Shown here piece by piece: positions 47,167 through 56,482 of a stretch of DNA of 64,000 nucleotides. The notes under the pieces were generated by a model. The model saw nothing but the letters and a program-made list of their open reading frames with translations. It was not told where the DNA came from and ran no database searches. The DNA is taken from contig NZ_JAQIIO010000013.1 of NCBI RefSeq assembly GCF_027891095.1, forward strand, positions 1 to 64,000, written 5' to 3'. This DNA comes from Aliiroseovarius salicola. GTDB taxonomy: Bacteria; Pseudomonadota; Alphaproteobacteria; Rhodobacterales; Rhodobacteraceae. How positions within the stretch are numbered: position 1 is the stretch's first letter; every line of letters begins with the position of its first letter. The translations under genes were made by a program, and so were the position numbers.

Positions 47167-47838
47167 CTAGCGTTGCAGAAGCTCTTTCAGGGGGGCTGGT
47201 TTCACCTTCACCGGATCAAAGTTCAGGTCCTCTTCCAAATGGGCCAAATGTGCATCCATTTCTGAGATCAGCCGCTCACTGTCTCTTGCTTTAAGAGCAT
47301 CCAGAATACGACCGTGTTCTCCATCGCTGCAATGTGTGGCTTCCGGGTCGTCATAGAGGCCAATAATCAGGGCGGACCGCATGGTCAGATCGGTCAGTAT
47401 GCGCGTCAGAACGGCATTGCCGGCGATCTCAGCCAGATGCAGGTGAAACTGTGACGCAAGGCGCAACGTGCGGGGTTGGTCGCCTGTAATGCGGGCCTCT
47501 TGCTCTTCTGCAACGAGCTGTCCCAGCTTTTCGATGTCGGTTTCTGTGGCCGCAACGCATGCAGTTTCCAGCACCATGCGTTCTATCGCACGACGGGCCT
47601 GGAAGATATCGTGTGATTCCTTGGGAGACGGTGAAATGACAAAGGCACCGCGATTGGGGATCAATTCAACCACATTCTGTGCCGCAAGCGACGCAAGGGC
47701 CCGGCGCACATTGGCGCGGTTGCAGGAAAACATATCGCTCAGCGCTTGCTCCGCCAACTTTGTGCCGGGGGGCAGTCGGTGTTCTGCGATTGCTGCCAGA
47801 ACCGTTTCTTCAATCTTTCCTTCGATGCTTGCCTTCAT
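47167..47838 (-). CDS. GntR-family regulator (FadR/FCD subfamily)
   Basis: A 223-residue repressor-type protein. The N-terminal winged helix reads LPPGTKLAEQALSDMFSCNR and ANVRRALASLAAQNVVELIP; the C-terminal FCD domain carries the metal-binding histidines (QFHLHLAEIAGN, HGRILDALKARD, MDAHLAHLEEDL). Such proteins respond to organic acids or amino acids. It is divergent from the 5'-nucleotidase gene with a 392-bp gap. The ligand and operator could not be read. Confidence 0.9.
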   Translation of the reverse strand: MKASIEGKIEETVLAAIAEHRLPPGTKLAEQALSDMFSCNRANVRRALASLAAQNVVELIPNRGAFVISPSPKESHDIFQARRAIERMVLETACVAATETDIEKLGQLVAEEQEARITGDQPRTLRLASQFHLHLAEIAGNAVLTRILTDLTMRSALIIGLYDDPEATHCSDGEHGRILDALKARDSERLISEMDAHLAHLEEDLNFDPVKVKPAPLKELLQR

Positions 47839-48230
47839 GACGCCTGCTGTGTTGGAGGGGTGTTTGGCCTGTCCTTAAGACTTGAGCCCCTTATTTGCAA
47901 TGAGATCAATCCTCAGAAAGCCTTTAGGAATGGGAGCAAACGCTCGGTTTCTGGGAATGAAAAGCCCGTGCGGAAGTATGGAGTGTAGAGAGGAGAATCA
48001 TGTGTCGATCACCAATCCTGAAACACCCTTCTCTTGACGCGCACGATGATAACGATTGCGAAAAGGGGTTGTTATGATGGCGATAAATTGCCCTTTGTGG
48101 AGAATGCCTCGTCACCAAAATGTTGTGAAAATTGTTCTAGGATGCCCTTGCGGAAAGCTGACTGCGGCTTTGACAAGCCGCTCTGCATCAGCAAATCTCT
48201 TCGCATAATCAAAATCAGGGGGATCCCGAA
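47839..48230. other. Intergenic region with a possible leader ORF
   Basis: The 392-bp gap between the divergent GntR and 5'-nucleotidase genes holds the small open frame at 48000-48077 and a TTGACGCGCACG stretch at 48034 that could be a -35 region. No terminator hairpin and no clear palindrome was recognised. Confidence 0.4.
48000..48077 (+). CDS. Possible 25-codon leader peptide
   Basis: An ATG at 48000 preceded by GAGAGGAGAATC, a near-consensus ribosome site at ideal spacing, opens a 25-codon frame (MCRSPILKHPSLDAHDDNDC then EKGLL). It lies 153 bp upstream of the 5'-nucleotidase gene on the same strand. Short length means chance is possible, and no similarity is known to me. Confidence 0.3.
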   Translation: MCRSPILKHPSLDAHDDNDCEKGLL

Positions 48231-49787
48231 ATGAAACAATTTCTAACAACGGTAGGTGCGCTTGCGCTGTCCGCTGGTACAGCTGCCGCCGACTATTCGC
48301 TGACTATTCTGCATACAAATGATTTTCACGCACGCTTTGAGCCGATTTCGAAATATGACAGCGGCTGTTCGGCTGAAGACAACACCGAAGGCAAGTGCTT
48401 TGGCGGATCGGCGCGTTTGGTCTCAGCGCTGGCTGATGCACGCGCGCGGTCAAACAACTCGATCCTGGTTGATGGTGGCGACCAGTTCCAGGGCACTCTG
48501 TTTTACACCTACTACAAGGGTAAACTTGCGGCAGAGATGATGAACAAGATGGGCTATGACGGGATGACCGTTGGCAACCATGAGTTCGACGACGGGCCGG
48601 AAGTATTGCGTGGTTTCATGGATGCGGTGGATTTCCCGGTCCTGATGTCGAATGCTGATGTGTCCGGTGAACCGTTGCTGCATGACAAGCTGGCGAAGTC
48701 AGTGGTGATCGAGCGCGGTGGCGAAAAGATCGGCATGATCGGCCTGACCCCGCAGGATACGGATGAATTGGCTTCCCCCGGTCCAAACGTGATTTTCACT
48801 GATCCGGTTCAGGCCGTTCAGGGTGAGGTCGACAAGCTGACCGAAATGGGTGTGAACAAGATCATAGTCCTCAGCCACTCGGGTTATGGCGTGGATCAGA
48901 AAGTCGCCGCAGGTACTACCGGTGTTGATGTTATTGTGGGCGGGCACTCCAATACGCTTCTGTCCAACACCAATGAACGAGCTGAAGGCCCCTATCCAAC
49001 CATGGTAGGCAACACCGCCATCGTGTCAGCTTATGCCTATGGTAAGTTCCTCGGCGAATTGAATGTAACCTTCGACGATGCCGGGAACATCACCGAAGCC
49101 AAAGGCGAGCCGATCATCATGGATGCGGCTGTGGCAGAGGATGACGTCACCAAGGCGCGGATCGCCGAAGCGGCCGCTCCGCTTGAGGAAATCCGCAACC
49201 GCGTGGTAGCAAATACAGCCGAAGCCATTGATGGTGAACGCGGGTCATGTCGCGCCGTAGAATGTGCCATGGGCAACATCATTGCTGACGCTATGCTGGA
49301 TCGGGTTAAGGATCAGGGTATCCAGATTGCCATTCAAAACGGTGGTGGTATTCGTGCCTCGATCGATGCGGGCGATGTGACCATGGGCGAAGTGCTGACA
49401 GTTCTTCCGTTTCAGAACACCCTGTCGACCTTCCAAGTGGATGGTGCCACCATCGTTGCGGCATTGGAAAATGGTGTAAGCCAACATGAAGAAGGCGCTG
49501 GCCGTTTCCCACAAGTTGCCGGGATGAGCTATGCCTTTGATGTTTCCAAACCCGCAGGTGAGCGAATTTCGGACGTGATGGTCGGCGGTGAGCCGATTGA
49601 TCCGGCCAAGGTCTATGGTGTGGTTTCGAATAACTATGTGCGCAATGGCGGTGATGGATACAAGATGTTCAGGGGCGCTATGAATGCCTATGACTTCGGT
49701 CCAGACCTTGCTGACGTGACGGCGGAGTACATGGCCAAGATGGGCCCGGTAAAACCCATGCTGGATGGGCGCATTACCAAGAAATAA
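48231..49787 (+). CDS. Secreted 5'-nucleotidase (UshA-type)
   Basis: A periplasmic metallophosphoesterase of 518 residues that dephosphorylates nucleotides for uptake. Signal peptide: MKQFLTTVGALALSAGTAAA. The calcineurin-like N-terminal domain shows LTILHTNDFHARFEPI, VDGGDQFQGTLFY, GNHEFDDGPEV and GGHSNTLLS; the C-terminal nucleotide-binding domain shows IQNGGGIRASIDAGDVTMGE and YGVVSNNYVRNGGDGYKMF. The ribosome site GGGGGATCCCGAA precedes the ATG. It is followed by a terminator at 49803. Confidence 0.93.
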   Translation: MKQFLTTVGALALSAGTAAADYSLTILHTNDFHARFEPISKYDSGCSAEDNTEGKCFGGSARLVSALADARARSNNSILVDGGDQFQGTLFYTYYKGKLAAEMMNKMGYDGMTVGNHEFDDGPEVLRGFMDAVDFPVLMSNADVSGEPLLHDKLAKSVVIERGGEKIGMIGLTPQDTDELASPGPNVIFTDPVQAVQGEVDKLTEMGVNKIIVLSHSGYGVDQKVAAGTTGVDVIVGGHSNTLLSNTNERAEGPYPTMVGNTAIVSAYAYGKFLGELNVTFDDAGNITEAKGEPIIMDAAVAEDDVTKARIAEAAAPLEEIRNRVVANTAEAIDGERGSCRAVECAMGNIIADAMLDRVKDQGIQIAIQNGGGIRASIDAGDVTMGEVLTVLPFQNTLSTFQVDGATIVAALENGVSQHEEGAGRFPQVAGMSYAFDVSKPAGERISDVMVGGEPIDPAKVYGVVSNNYVRNGGDGYKMFRGAMNAYDFGPDLADVTAEYMAKMGPVKPMLDGRITKK

Positions 49788-49802
49788 TTTTGAGAAAACT
49801 GG

Positions 49803-49832
49803 AAAAAGGGCAGCTTGTGCTGCCCTTTTTTT
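49803..49832 (+). terminator. Terminator of the 5'-nucleotidase gene
   Basis: AAAAAGGGCAGC pairs with GCTGCCCTTTTT over a 4-base loop and runs into seven T, 16 bases past the stop. Confidence 0.92.
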
Positions 49833-49866
49833 GTTGATGGCTTGCCTAGGGGGCTGATCTGGATTC

Positions 49867-49930
49867 TAGTTTTCTAGTTTTCTAGTTTTCTAGTTTTCTA
49901 GTTTTCTAGTTTTCTAGTTTTCTAGTTTTC
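49867..49930 (+). repeat. Octanucleotide array (TAGTTTTC)8
   Basis: Eight perfect TAGTTTTC units, preceded by GGATTC, identical in unit, orientation and left flank to the array at 29500-29577. It lies between the 5'-nucleotidase terminator and the DUF1992 gene, ending 53 bases before that gene's ATG, so unit gain or loss would move or alter its promoter. Confidence 0.95.
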
Positions 49931-49983
49931 GATTTGACAGCTGCGTGGTTTGAAAACTCGCAGGCACGATGTAGACTGTGAGC

Positions 49984-50289
49984 ATGGACTATCCCCTTAT
50001 CGATCTCATCAACCAGAAGATCCACGAAGCGGAAGAAAATGGCGATTTTGATGATCTCGAAGGGGCAGGAAAACCCTTGCCATTCGATGATGATGTGGAA
50101 AACGCCCTGATCAACCGGCTGATCCGAGAAAACGGGGCAGTGCCGGAATTCGTGTCACTTTCTAAAGAGCTGCGCAAATTACGTGAAGAACTGGCGGAAA
50201 CCGGGGGTCGCACCCGGCGGCGAGACATCATGAAAGACATGTCGATGATGGAAGCGCGAATTGATTTGGCGCGAAAGTCCTATCGCTGA
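49984..50289 (+). CDS. DUF1992/DnaJ-homologue subfamily C member 28-like protein
   Basis: A protein of about 101 residues matching the DUF1992 (DNAJC28 conserved) domain: LIDLINQKIHEAEENGDFDD, LEGAGKPLPFDDD, and the C-terminal MMEARIDLARKSYR region. The J-domain itself is absent. Function unknown. The ATG at 49984 is used; a GTG two codons upstream is possible. Immediately upstream lies the octamer array. Confidence 0.85.
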   Translation: MDYPLIDLINQKIHEAEENGDFDDLEGAGKPLPFDDDVENALINRLIRENGAVPEFVSLSKELRKLREELAETGGRTRRRDIMKDMSMMEARIDLARKSYR

Positions 50290-50424
50290 TCCAGTCTTCA
50301 TATCCTGGGGTGACACCGGTTAATGCCTGTTGGTCCGGAGCTGCGACCAAGCGCCGATTGACCCAAATTTCACCTCAGGCTAGTTCGAGAGCAACGCAAT
50401 TTGCGACGATGATCGGAGCTCCAG

Positions 50425-51948
50425 ATGTATGATGCAAACCACCTTGCCCATGCCATTTCCCGCGCCTCTGACGGGCGACATGACGCACCATTTCTGAGGG
50501 ATGCGGTTTCAGGAAAGGTTATGACATATGGTGCGTTCTGGAATGCCGCAGAACAGATGGCGTCGGCATTGCAGCGGTTGGGCGTTCAGTCAGGAGATCG
50601 CGTTGCGGTCCAGGCTCCAAAAGAAATCCCAATGCTTGAACTCTATGTCGGCACTGTGTTGGCCGGGGCGGTCTTCCTGCCTCTCAACACGGCCTATACA
50701 TCTGAAGAGGTAGAGTATTTTCTCGGCGACGCCACCCCGCGGGTGTTTGTCTGTGATCCAGACAGACAGGATGCTCTCGCGTCAGTGGCTTCGGGATGTG
50801 GGGTGGCGCATGTGCTTACGCTAGGGAGCAACGGAGCCGGGACCCTGACCGAGGCGCGCGATGCAGAAGAACCGGGCTTCGAAGCCGTCGCAAGGGATGC
50901 GTTGGATCTGGCGGCTATCCTTTATACGTCTGGCACCACCGGTCGATCCAAAGGGGCGATGCTGACCCACAGGGCACTTGCGTCAAATTCCGAAGTGCTT
51001 CGCGACTATTGGCGATTTACCGATCAGGATGTGCTGGTTCACGCATTGCCAATCTTTCACACCCACGGGCTTTTCGTAGCCACCAACGTGACGCTGATGG
51101 CAGGAGCCCAGGCGATATTCATGCGTGGGTTTGATGCGGATGCAATCATTGCCGCCATGCCGCAAGCCACAGCATTGATGGGCGTGCCGACGTTCTACAC
51201 ACGCCTTCTGAAAGACCCGCGTCTGGGAAAGGCTTCGAAAAACATGCGCCTCTTCGTGTCTGGTTCTGCTCCGCTTCTGGCAGAAACTCACGATCGATGG
51301 CGCAAGGTCACGGGCCACGCGATCCTTGAACGCTATGGGATGACCGAGACGAATATGAACACGTCCAATCCCTATGATGGAGACCGTCGGGCGGGCACTG
51401 TCGGGTTTCCCTTGCCCGGGGTGGATTTGAAAGTCTGTGACCCGGAAAGTGGCGCTGAGCTGCCCACAGGTGAGATTGGCGTGATTGAAGTGCGTGGCGA
51501 CAATGTTTTTGCGGGCTATTGGCAGATGCCCGAAAAGACCGCGGAAGAGCTGCGCGAAGATGGCTGGTTCATTACGGGGGATCTCGGCTTTGTGGATGCC
51601 GATGGCTATGTGACAATTGTAGGTCGCGGCAAGGATCTGATCATTTCTGGTGGCTTCAACGTCTATCCAAAAGAAGTGGAGGGGGTGATTGATGACCTTC
51701 CCGGAGTGTTGGAAAGCGCCGTGATCGCCGTGCCACATGATGACTTCGGCGAAGCTGTGGTTGCGGTGGTCGTGCCACATGACGGTGCTTCGGTTGATCA
51801 AGGTCTGGTGCAATCCGGGTTGGTGGAAAAGCTGGCCAAATTCAAGCAGCCCAAAAAGGTGATCGTGGTGGAGGCTCTTCCGCGAAATACGATGGGTAAG
51901 GTGCAAAAGAATGTAATGCGCGAGACCTATAAGGAGCTGTTTTCATAA
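50425..51948 (+). CDS. matB: Malonyl-CoA synthetase
   Basis: Ligates malonate (or methylmalonate) to CoA via an adenylate, 507 residues. The MatB-specific blocks are LERYGMTETNMNTSNPYDGD and RRAGTVGFPLPGVDLK, with P-loop ILYTSGTTGRSKGAMLTHRA, GWFITGDLGFVDADGYVTIV, and the catalytic lysine in NTMGKVQKNVMRE. No malonyl-CoA decarboxylase or malonate transporter is adjacent. A hairpin (GAATGCC-TTCTG-GGCATTC, 51959-51977) follows the gene without a T-run. Confidence 0.9.
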   Translation: MYDANHLAHAISRASDGRHDAPFLRDAVSGKVMTYGAFWNAAEQMASALQRLGVQSGDRVAVQAPKEIPMLELYVGTVLAGAVFLPLNTAYTSEEVEYFLGDATPRVFVCDPDRQDALASVASGCGVAHVLTLGSNGAGTLTEARDAEEPGFEAVARDALDLAAILYTSGTTGRSKGAMLTHRALASNSEVLRDYWRFTDQDVLVHALPIFHTHGLFVATNVTLMAGAQAIFMRGFDADAIIAAMPQATALMGVPTFYTRLLKDPRLGKASKNMRLFVSGSAPLLAETHDRWRKVTGHAILERYGMTETNMNTSNPYDGDRRAGTVGFPLPGVDLKVCDPESGAELPTGEIGVIEVRGDNVFAGYWQMPEKTAEELREDGWFITGDLGFVDADGYVTIVGRGKDLIISGGFNVYPKEVEGVIDDLPGVLESAVIAVPHDDFGEAVVAVVVPHDGASVDQGLVQSGLVEKLAKFKQPKKVIVVEALPRNTMGKVQKNVMRETYKELFS

Positions 51949-52030
51949 CCTTTTTGCAGAATGCCTTCTGGGCATTCCCTCGTGTATGACAGCAGGTTTT
52001 TTTGTGTGACCTCTCTGCATTCAGCAAGGT

Positions 52031-52088
52031 CGCTGCCCCTCGGCCTTCCGGCCTCACCCCGGGATATTTTTTGCAAGAGGAAGAAGAT
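52031..52088 (+). repeat. Dispersed GC-rich intergenic repeat, copy C
   Basis: CTCGGCCTTCCGGCCTCACC followed by CCGGGATATTTTTTGCAAGA and GGAAGAAG. Head, core and tail match copies A and B1 (8578 and 37992). It lies between the convergent ends of matB and the FAD oxidase gene. Confidence 0.6.
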
Positions 52089-52110
52089 GGTGAAATCTTT
52101 GGTTCAGCTG

Positions 52111-53430
52111 TTAAGGCGCCGGGCCATCTTTCAATCGATACGCCCAGAAGGCAGGGCGCAGATAAGAGCGGCGCAAGCCTGCAAATGGAAAGCGAGCGAG
52201 AGGGCTTGCGTGAACGTCTGACCCGGCAGGTTGCCCCATTGCCATGCGGGCAAGCTGCTGCCCGGCCCAAGTTGCGACTGATACGCCGTTGCCATGGTAG
52301 TTCATCCCAGCCCAGGCGTTGCCCAAACCTCCCAAAGGGCCGATATAGGGAAGCAGGTCGCGGGACATGCTGATCAGACCAGACCAGAAATATGGTGTTT
52401 CCACCTTTTTCCAAGCCGGGAACATCTGTGCCAGATCCCTTGCGGTTCGGGCGCGCATGTCGTCCTGCTTGGTCGGAGTTGCAGCAATATTTCCACGCAT
52501 TCCAAGAAGGAAGCGACGATCGGGCAGGAGCCGGAAATAATGCAAGAGGTTCCGGCTGTCATAAGCCATGAAATCCGTGTGCCAGCCTTGTTGGGCGATT
52601 TCATCGTCCGTCAGTGGGCGCGTAACAATAATGTTTGACTGCACAGGCAGATAGCGTCCTCGCAGCCAATTGGGCAGGTCGTCAGATGAATAGCCGTTTG
52701 TCGCCATGATCAGCTTGCGGGCAGTCACAAGTCCTTTGGGCGTGGTCAGGACATAGCGCCCATTTTCCTGCCCGATATTCTTGACCGGGCTATTGGTGTA
52801 TATGTCCGCTCCTGCGTTATCTGCTGCCTCAGCAAGACCCGAGACATATTTGCCGGGATTGAGTGCAAACCCGAGCGGAAGCACCAGCCCCGCATGGAAG
52901 TTCCCGCCCATTCCTTCATCACACAAGGCGGATTTGGGAATGAAACGCGGGGTTTCTCCGAGCGATGTCCAGTCATCGGCCTCTTGGTGAAGAGCGGCAA
53001 CGGCTTGCGGTCTGTGGGCCAGCAGCAATTCACCCTTGGAATGGGTGTCTGCATCAATGCCATGCGTGTCGAGGATCTGCGCCACAAGATCAACAGATGC
53101 CTTTTGGGTCTGGAAATACGTGCGTGCTGCCGTTTCTCCGAAGCGACGGGCGATGGCGGATGGACCAGCCTTGTCGCCGCCGCCCATGCAAAACCCGCCA
53201 TTTCGCCCGGATGCGCCCCAACCGGGAACATGGGCTTCGAGCACAGTGCAAGATACGCCTTCCTGCGCTAGGTGAAGGGCTGCGGAAAGACCCGTATAGC
53301 CGCCACCAACAATCGCCACTTCGGTGGTCAGTTCCCCTTCGACAGAAGGCCAAGCCCGATCGGGAAGCGGCCAGATGCACTCGGCACGCGCTTCATCCGA
53401 ATAGGCATAGTCTTCGTAGATCCGCTGCAT
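52111..53430 (-). CDS. puuB: Gamma-glutamylputrescine oxidase-like FAD oxidoreductase
   Basis: A 439-residue DAO-family flavoprotein. The FAD motif VAIVGGGYTGLSAALHLAQE lies at about 38-57, with GWGASGRNGGFCMGGGDK next and a C-terminal GMNYHGNGVSVATWAGQQLA. It oxidises the gamma-glutamylated polyamine made by PuuA. It is the last gene of the six-gene polyamine unit, 9 bp after puuA. Specificity for putrescine rather than another amine is inferred from context. Confidence 0.85.
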   Translation of the reverse strand: MQRIYEDYAYSDEARAECIWPLPDRAWPSVEGELTTEVAIVGGGYTGLSAALHLAQEGVSCTVLEAHVPGWGASGRNGGFCMGGGDKAGPSAIARRFGETAARTYFQTQKASVDLVAQILDTHGIDADTHSKGELLLAHRPQAVAALHQEADDWTSLGETPRFIPKSALCDEGMGGNFHAGLVLPLGFALNPGKYVSGLAEAADNAGADIYTNSPVKNIGQENGRYVLTTPKGLVTARKLIMATNGYSSDDLPNWLRGRYLPVQSNIIVTRPLTDDEIAQQGWHTDFMAYDSRNLLHYFRLLPDRRFLLGMRGNIAATPTKQDDMRARTARDLAQMFPAWKKVETPYFWSGLISMSRDLLPYIGPLGGLGNAWAGMNYHGNGVSVATWAGQQLARMAMGQPAGSDVHASPLARFPFAGLRRSYLRPAFWAYRLKDGPAP

Positions 53431-53439
53431 CCATACCTC

Positions 53440-54786
53440 TTACAGGCGACCTAGATAGGTCCGATATTCGATCTGGCTGACCTCATTGGTGAGCTGAGTA
53501 ATTTCATCCAATCGAACTGCCGTGTAGATGTCACGATACTTTTCACCAAAAATCTCGGCGGCAATTTCGGAGGCGGCAAACCGATCCACCGCACGGCCCC
53601 AATCCGAGGTCAGTCGCTGGGCTGGTTCGGCCTTCGGGTCGTCCAGAGGCAGGGGCAGTTCCGGTTTGGTTTCAAGACCATACAACATCCCACCCAGAAT
53701 GGCGCTGATCACCAGATAGGGGTTTACATCTGCCCCGGCAATCCGGTGTTCCAGTCGCGCAGCCGGGCCGTTCACTTCAGGTAGGCGCACACCAGCAGCG
53801 CGGTTGTCATAGCCCCAGTCGGGGGCAGAGGGGGCAAAGCTCATCGGGCGATAACGACGATAGGAATTCATATGCGGAGCGAACACTGCCACCAGATCCC
53901 GCATGGTCTCAAGTGTGCCACCAACCGCTGCGCGTAACACATCTGATGCACCATCCTTGCCATCGTCAAAAATGTTCTTGCCGTCGCTGTCAACGACCGA
54001 GGCGTGCAGATGCATTCCGTTGCCAGGGTGATCGGCATATGGCTTGGCCATGAACGTGGCCTCATACCCGTGTTTGCGAGCGACCCCGCGCACCAGTCGT
54101 TTGAAAAGAAGTGCGGTATCTGCCGCCAGCATCACATCGTCCGTGTGGTGAAAATTCACCTCGAACTGACCGGGGCCATATTCGGCGATCAGCGTGTCTG
54201 TGGCGAGCCCCTGAATGGCCGAGGCGGCAACGATGTCATCAAGCACATCCTGCATCCGCTCCAGAACTTCGAGATCATAGTTCTGTGCATTCGGGCTGCG
54301 GTCCGGTGCGATGGGTGGCTCTTCATCATTCGCGCGCGGTTGGATCAGGTAATACTCCAACTCGGTTGCAAGAACTGGGTGCCAGCCTTTGGTGTGGAAC
54401 TTCTCGACCATCCTAGCCAATTGCTGGCGCGGGGAAAGAAGGCTAAGTTCACCGGTCTCAGGATCCAGCATCTCAACTTGAACCTGAGCCACTTTGCCCT
54501 TGGCCCATGGCACAGGTTTCAGCGTGCCGGGGATCGGCACAATGCGACCATCCGGGTCACCGATGATGATACCTAGGCCGGTTTCGGAAACTTCCGCCCC
54601 AAGAATGTTCGGCGCGTAGGTCGAATGCGGCAGGCGCACCTCGCCGTTGGCCAGTTTTTCTTCGTCATCGCCGGGCAGCCATTTGCCACGCAAGACAGCG
54701 TTGAGGTCGCAAAGCATAAGCTCGATGCGATCAGGCCGGCCATGTGTGTCGCAATACACGGCGTATTCGGTCAGGAAATCACTCAT
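53440..54786 (-). CDS. puuA: Gamma-glutamylputrescine synthetase (glutamine synthetase family)
   Basis: Joins glutamate to putrescine or another polyamine with ATP, the entry step of the Puu pathway. The 448 residues carry the glutamine synthetase fold: YGPGQFEVNFHHTDDVMLAA, KPYADHPGNGMHLHASVVDS (active-site metal and glutamate residues), and EHRIAGADVNPYLVISAILG. Lacks the adenylylation-site block of GlnA. Its ATG shares one base with the stop of the PotC-type gene; puuB follows. Confidence 0.88.
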   Translation of the reverse strand: MSDFLTEYAVYCDTHGRPDRIELMLCDLNAVLRGKWLPGDDEEKLANGEVRLPHSTYAPNILGAEVSETGLGIIIGDPDGRIVPIPGTLKPVPWAKGKVAQVQVEMLDPETGELSLLSPRQQLARMVEKFHTKGWHPVLATELEYYLIQPRANDEEPPIAPDRSPNAQNYDLEVLERMQDVLDDIVAASAIQGLATDTLIAEYGPGQFEVNFHHTDDVMLAADTALLFKRLVRGVARKHGYEATFMAKPYADHPGNGMHLHASVVDSDGKNIFDDGKDGASDVLRAAVGGTLETMRDLVAVFAPHMNSYRRYRPMSFAPSAPDWGYDNRAAGVRLPEVNGPAARLEHRIAGADVNPYLVISAILGGMLYGLETKPELPLPLDDPKAEPAQRLTSDWGRAVDRFAASEIAAEIFGEKYRDIYTAVRLDEITQLTNEVSQIEYRTYLGRL

Positions 54787-55595
54787 CAGTTTGCGCCTTT
54801 TTCGTCTTGCTGTTTCTTGGCAATCGCCCGTTTGGAACTGAGCGATGCGGTGATTACACCGATGGTTACGAGGCCGATCAGGATGGTTGACAGGGCGTTG
54901 ATCTCGGGTGTGACCCCCAGACGCACGGCCGAGAAGATCTTGATCGGTAGGGTGGTTGAACTTGGCCCTGAGGTGAAGGAGGCGATCACAAGGTCGTCAA
55001 GCGACAGGGTGAAGGCCAAGAGCCAGCCAGAGAGGACCGCAGGCATGATGATCGGCAGGGTGACCAGGCGGAACGCCTCGAACCCGGTGCAGCCGAGGTC
55101 TAGCGCGGCTTCTTCCAGTGAGTGATCAAAGGTGACGAGGCGCGAGGACACCACAACCGACACGTAACACATCGAAAAGGTGGTATGCGCCAGCACAATG
55201 GTCAGGACACCGCGGTCCAGACCAATGGCGATGAACAAGAGCAGCAGCGACAGGCCTGTGATCACTTCGGGCATCACAAGCGGTGCATAAATCATGCCAG
55301 AAAAGAGCGTACGTCCTCGGAAACGGCCCGCGCGCACCATTACATAAGCGGCCATGGTGCCTAGAACGGTGGCAATTGTGGATGACATCACAGCCACTTT
55401 CAGCGTGACCCAGGCCGCCTGCAGAAAGGCTTCGTTCTGCATCAGCTCGCCATACCATTTGAAGGAAAATCCGGACCAGACGGTGACCAGCTTGCCCGCG
55501 TTGAACGAGTAGATGATCAGGATCAGCATCGGGATATAGAGGAAGGCAAAGCCAAGGGTCAGGCTGAGCGTATTGAACCAGCTGAGTTTTCTCAT
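54786..55595 (-). CDS. potC: Polyamine ABC transporter permease (PotC-type)
   Basis: A 269-residue inner-membrane permease with six helices and the EAA loop (HSLEEAALDLGCTGFEAFRL) that contacts the ATPase. MRKLSWFNTLSLTLGFAFLY is the typical start for this subunit in these clusters. Start overlaps the upstream permease by ATGA and the last base is shared with puuA. Putrescine/spermidine import is inferred from neighbours. Confidence 0.92.
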   Translation of the reverse strand: MRKLSWFNTLSLTLGFAFLYIPMLILIIYSFNAGKLVTVWSGFSFKWYGELMQNEAFLQAAWVTLKVAVMSSTIATVLGTMAAYVMVRAGRFRGRTLFSGMIYAPLVMPEVITGLSLLLLFIAIGLDRGVLTIVLAHTTFSMCYVSVVVSSRLVTFDHSLEEAALDLGCTGFEAFRLVTLPIIMPAVLSGWLLAFTLSLDDLVIASFTSGPSSTTLPIKIFSAVRLGVTPEINALSTILIGLVTIGVITASLSSKRAIAKKQQDEKGAN

Positions 55596-56482
55596 TTGCC
55601 AGCCTCCCGCTGTTTTTCTTCGTTTTTCTGAAAGAGCACAATCGGGATGATCAGGATCAGAAGCAGCACCACAGCCACCGCCGAGGCCACCGGCCAGTCG
55701 CGGTTGGCGAAGAACTCTTCAAACAGGACCTTGCCGATCATCAGGGTCTGCGAGCCACCCAGGAGGGCCGGGATGACATATTCCCCCATGGCCGGGATAA
55801 AGACGAGGAAGCTTCCTGCGATGATACCTTGTTTTGACAGGGGCATTGTGACCAACCAGAAAGCGGTGATGCGGGAACAGCCCAGATCTTCGGCCGCTTC
55901 CAAAAGGCTCTCATCCAACCGCTCCAGCGCGGAGTAGATCGGCAGCACCATGAAGGGCAGATAGGTGTAGACGATGCCGATATAGACGGCTGTGTTGGTG
56001 TTGAGGATGACCAGCGGATCGCTGATCAGGCCAAGATTCATCAGGAGCTGATTGAGCAATCCCTCGTTCGACAGGATCGATTTCCACGAATAGACGCGGA
56101 TCAGGAACGATGTCCAGAACGGCAGGATCACCAGCATCATCAGGGTCGGGCGCCATTCATCAGGCGCGCGGGTCATACCATAGGCGATCGGGTATCCGAC
56201 GATCAGAGTCAGAATGGTCGAGGTGATGGCGATCTTCAGGCTCGACAGATAGGCCTTCCAGTAAAGATCATCTTCGGTCAGCCAGACAAAGTTCTCCATG
56301 TCGAGCGCAGCCCACCACTCCTTCACACCCGCCCAGCCCTGGGCAAGATCCAGTTGTGGCGTATAGGGTGGGATCGACAGTTCGGTGTCCGATAGTGAGA
56401 TCTTGAGCACAATCAGGAAAGGCACCAGAAACAGGGCCAAAAGCCAGAAATAGGGGATTGAGATCAGAGCAAAACGTTTCAT
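55592..56482 (-). CDS. potB: Polyamine ABC transporter permease (PotB-type)
   Basis: A 296-residue permease with six helices; the EAA loop reads ERLDESLLEAAEDLGCSRIT. The extra periplasmic stretch after helix 1 (PYTPQLDLAQGWAGVKEWWA) is typical of PotB/PotH. It overlaps the ATPase gene and the second permease gene by ATGA on both sides, so the three transporter genes are translated as a block. Confidence 0.92.
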   Translation of the reverse strand: MKRFALISIPYFWLLALFLVPFLIVLKISLSDTELSIPPYTPQLDLAQGWAGVKEWWAALDMENFVWLTEDDLYWKAYLSSLKIAITSTILTLIVGYPIAYGMTRAPDEWRPTLMMLVILPFWTSFLIRVYSWKSILSNEGLLNQLLMNLGLISDPLVILNTNTAVYIGIVYTYLPFMVLPIYSALERLDESLLEAAEDLGCSRITAFWLVTMPLSKQGIIAGSFLVFIPAMGEYVIPALLGGSQTLMIGKVLFEEFFANRDWPVASAVAVVLLLILIIPIVLFQKNEEKQREAGK

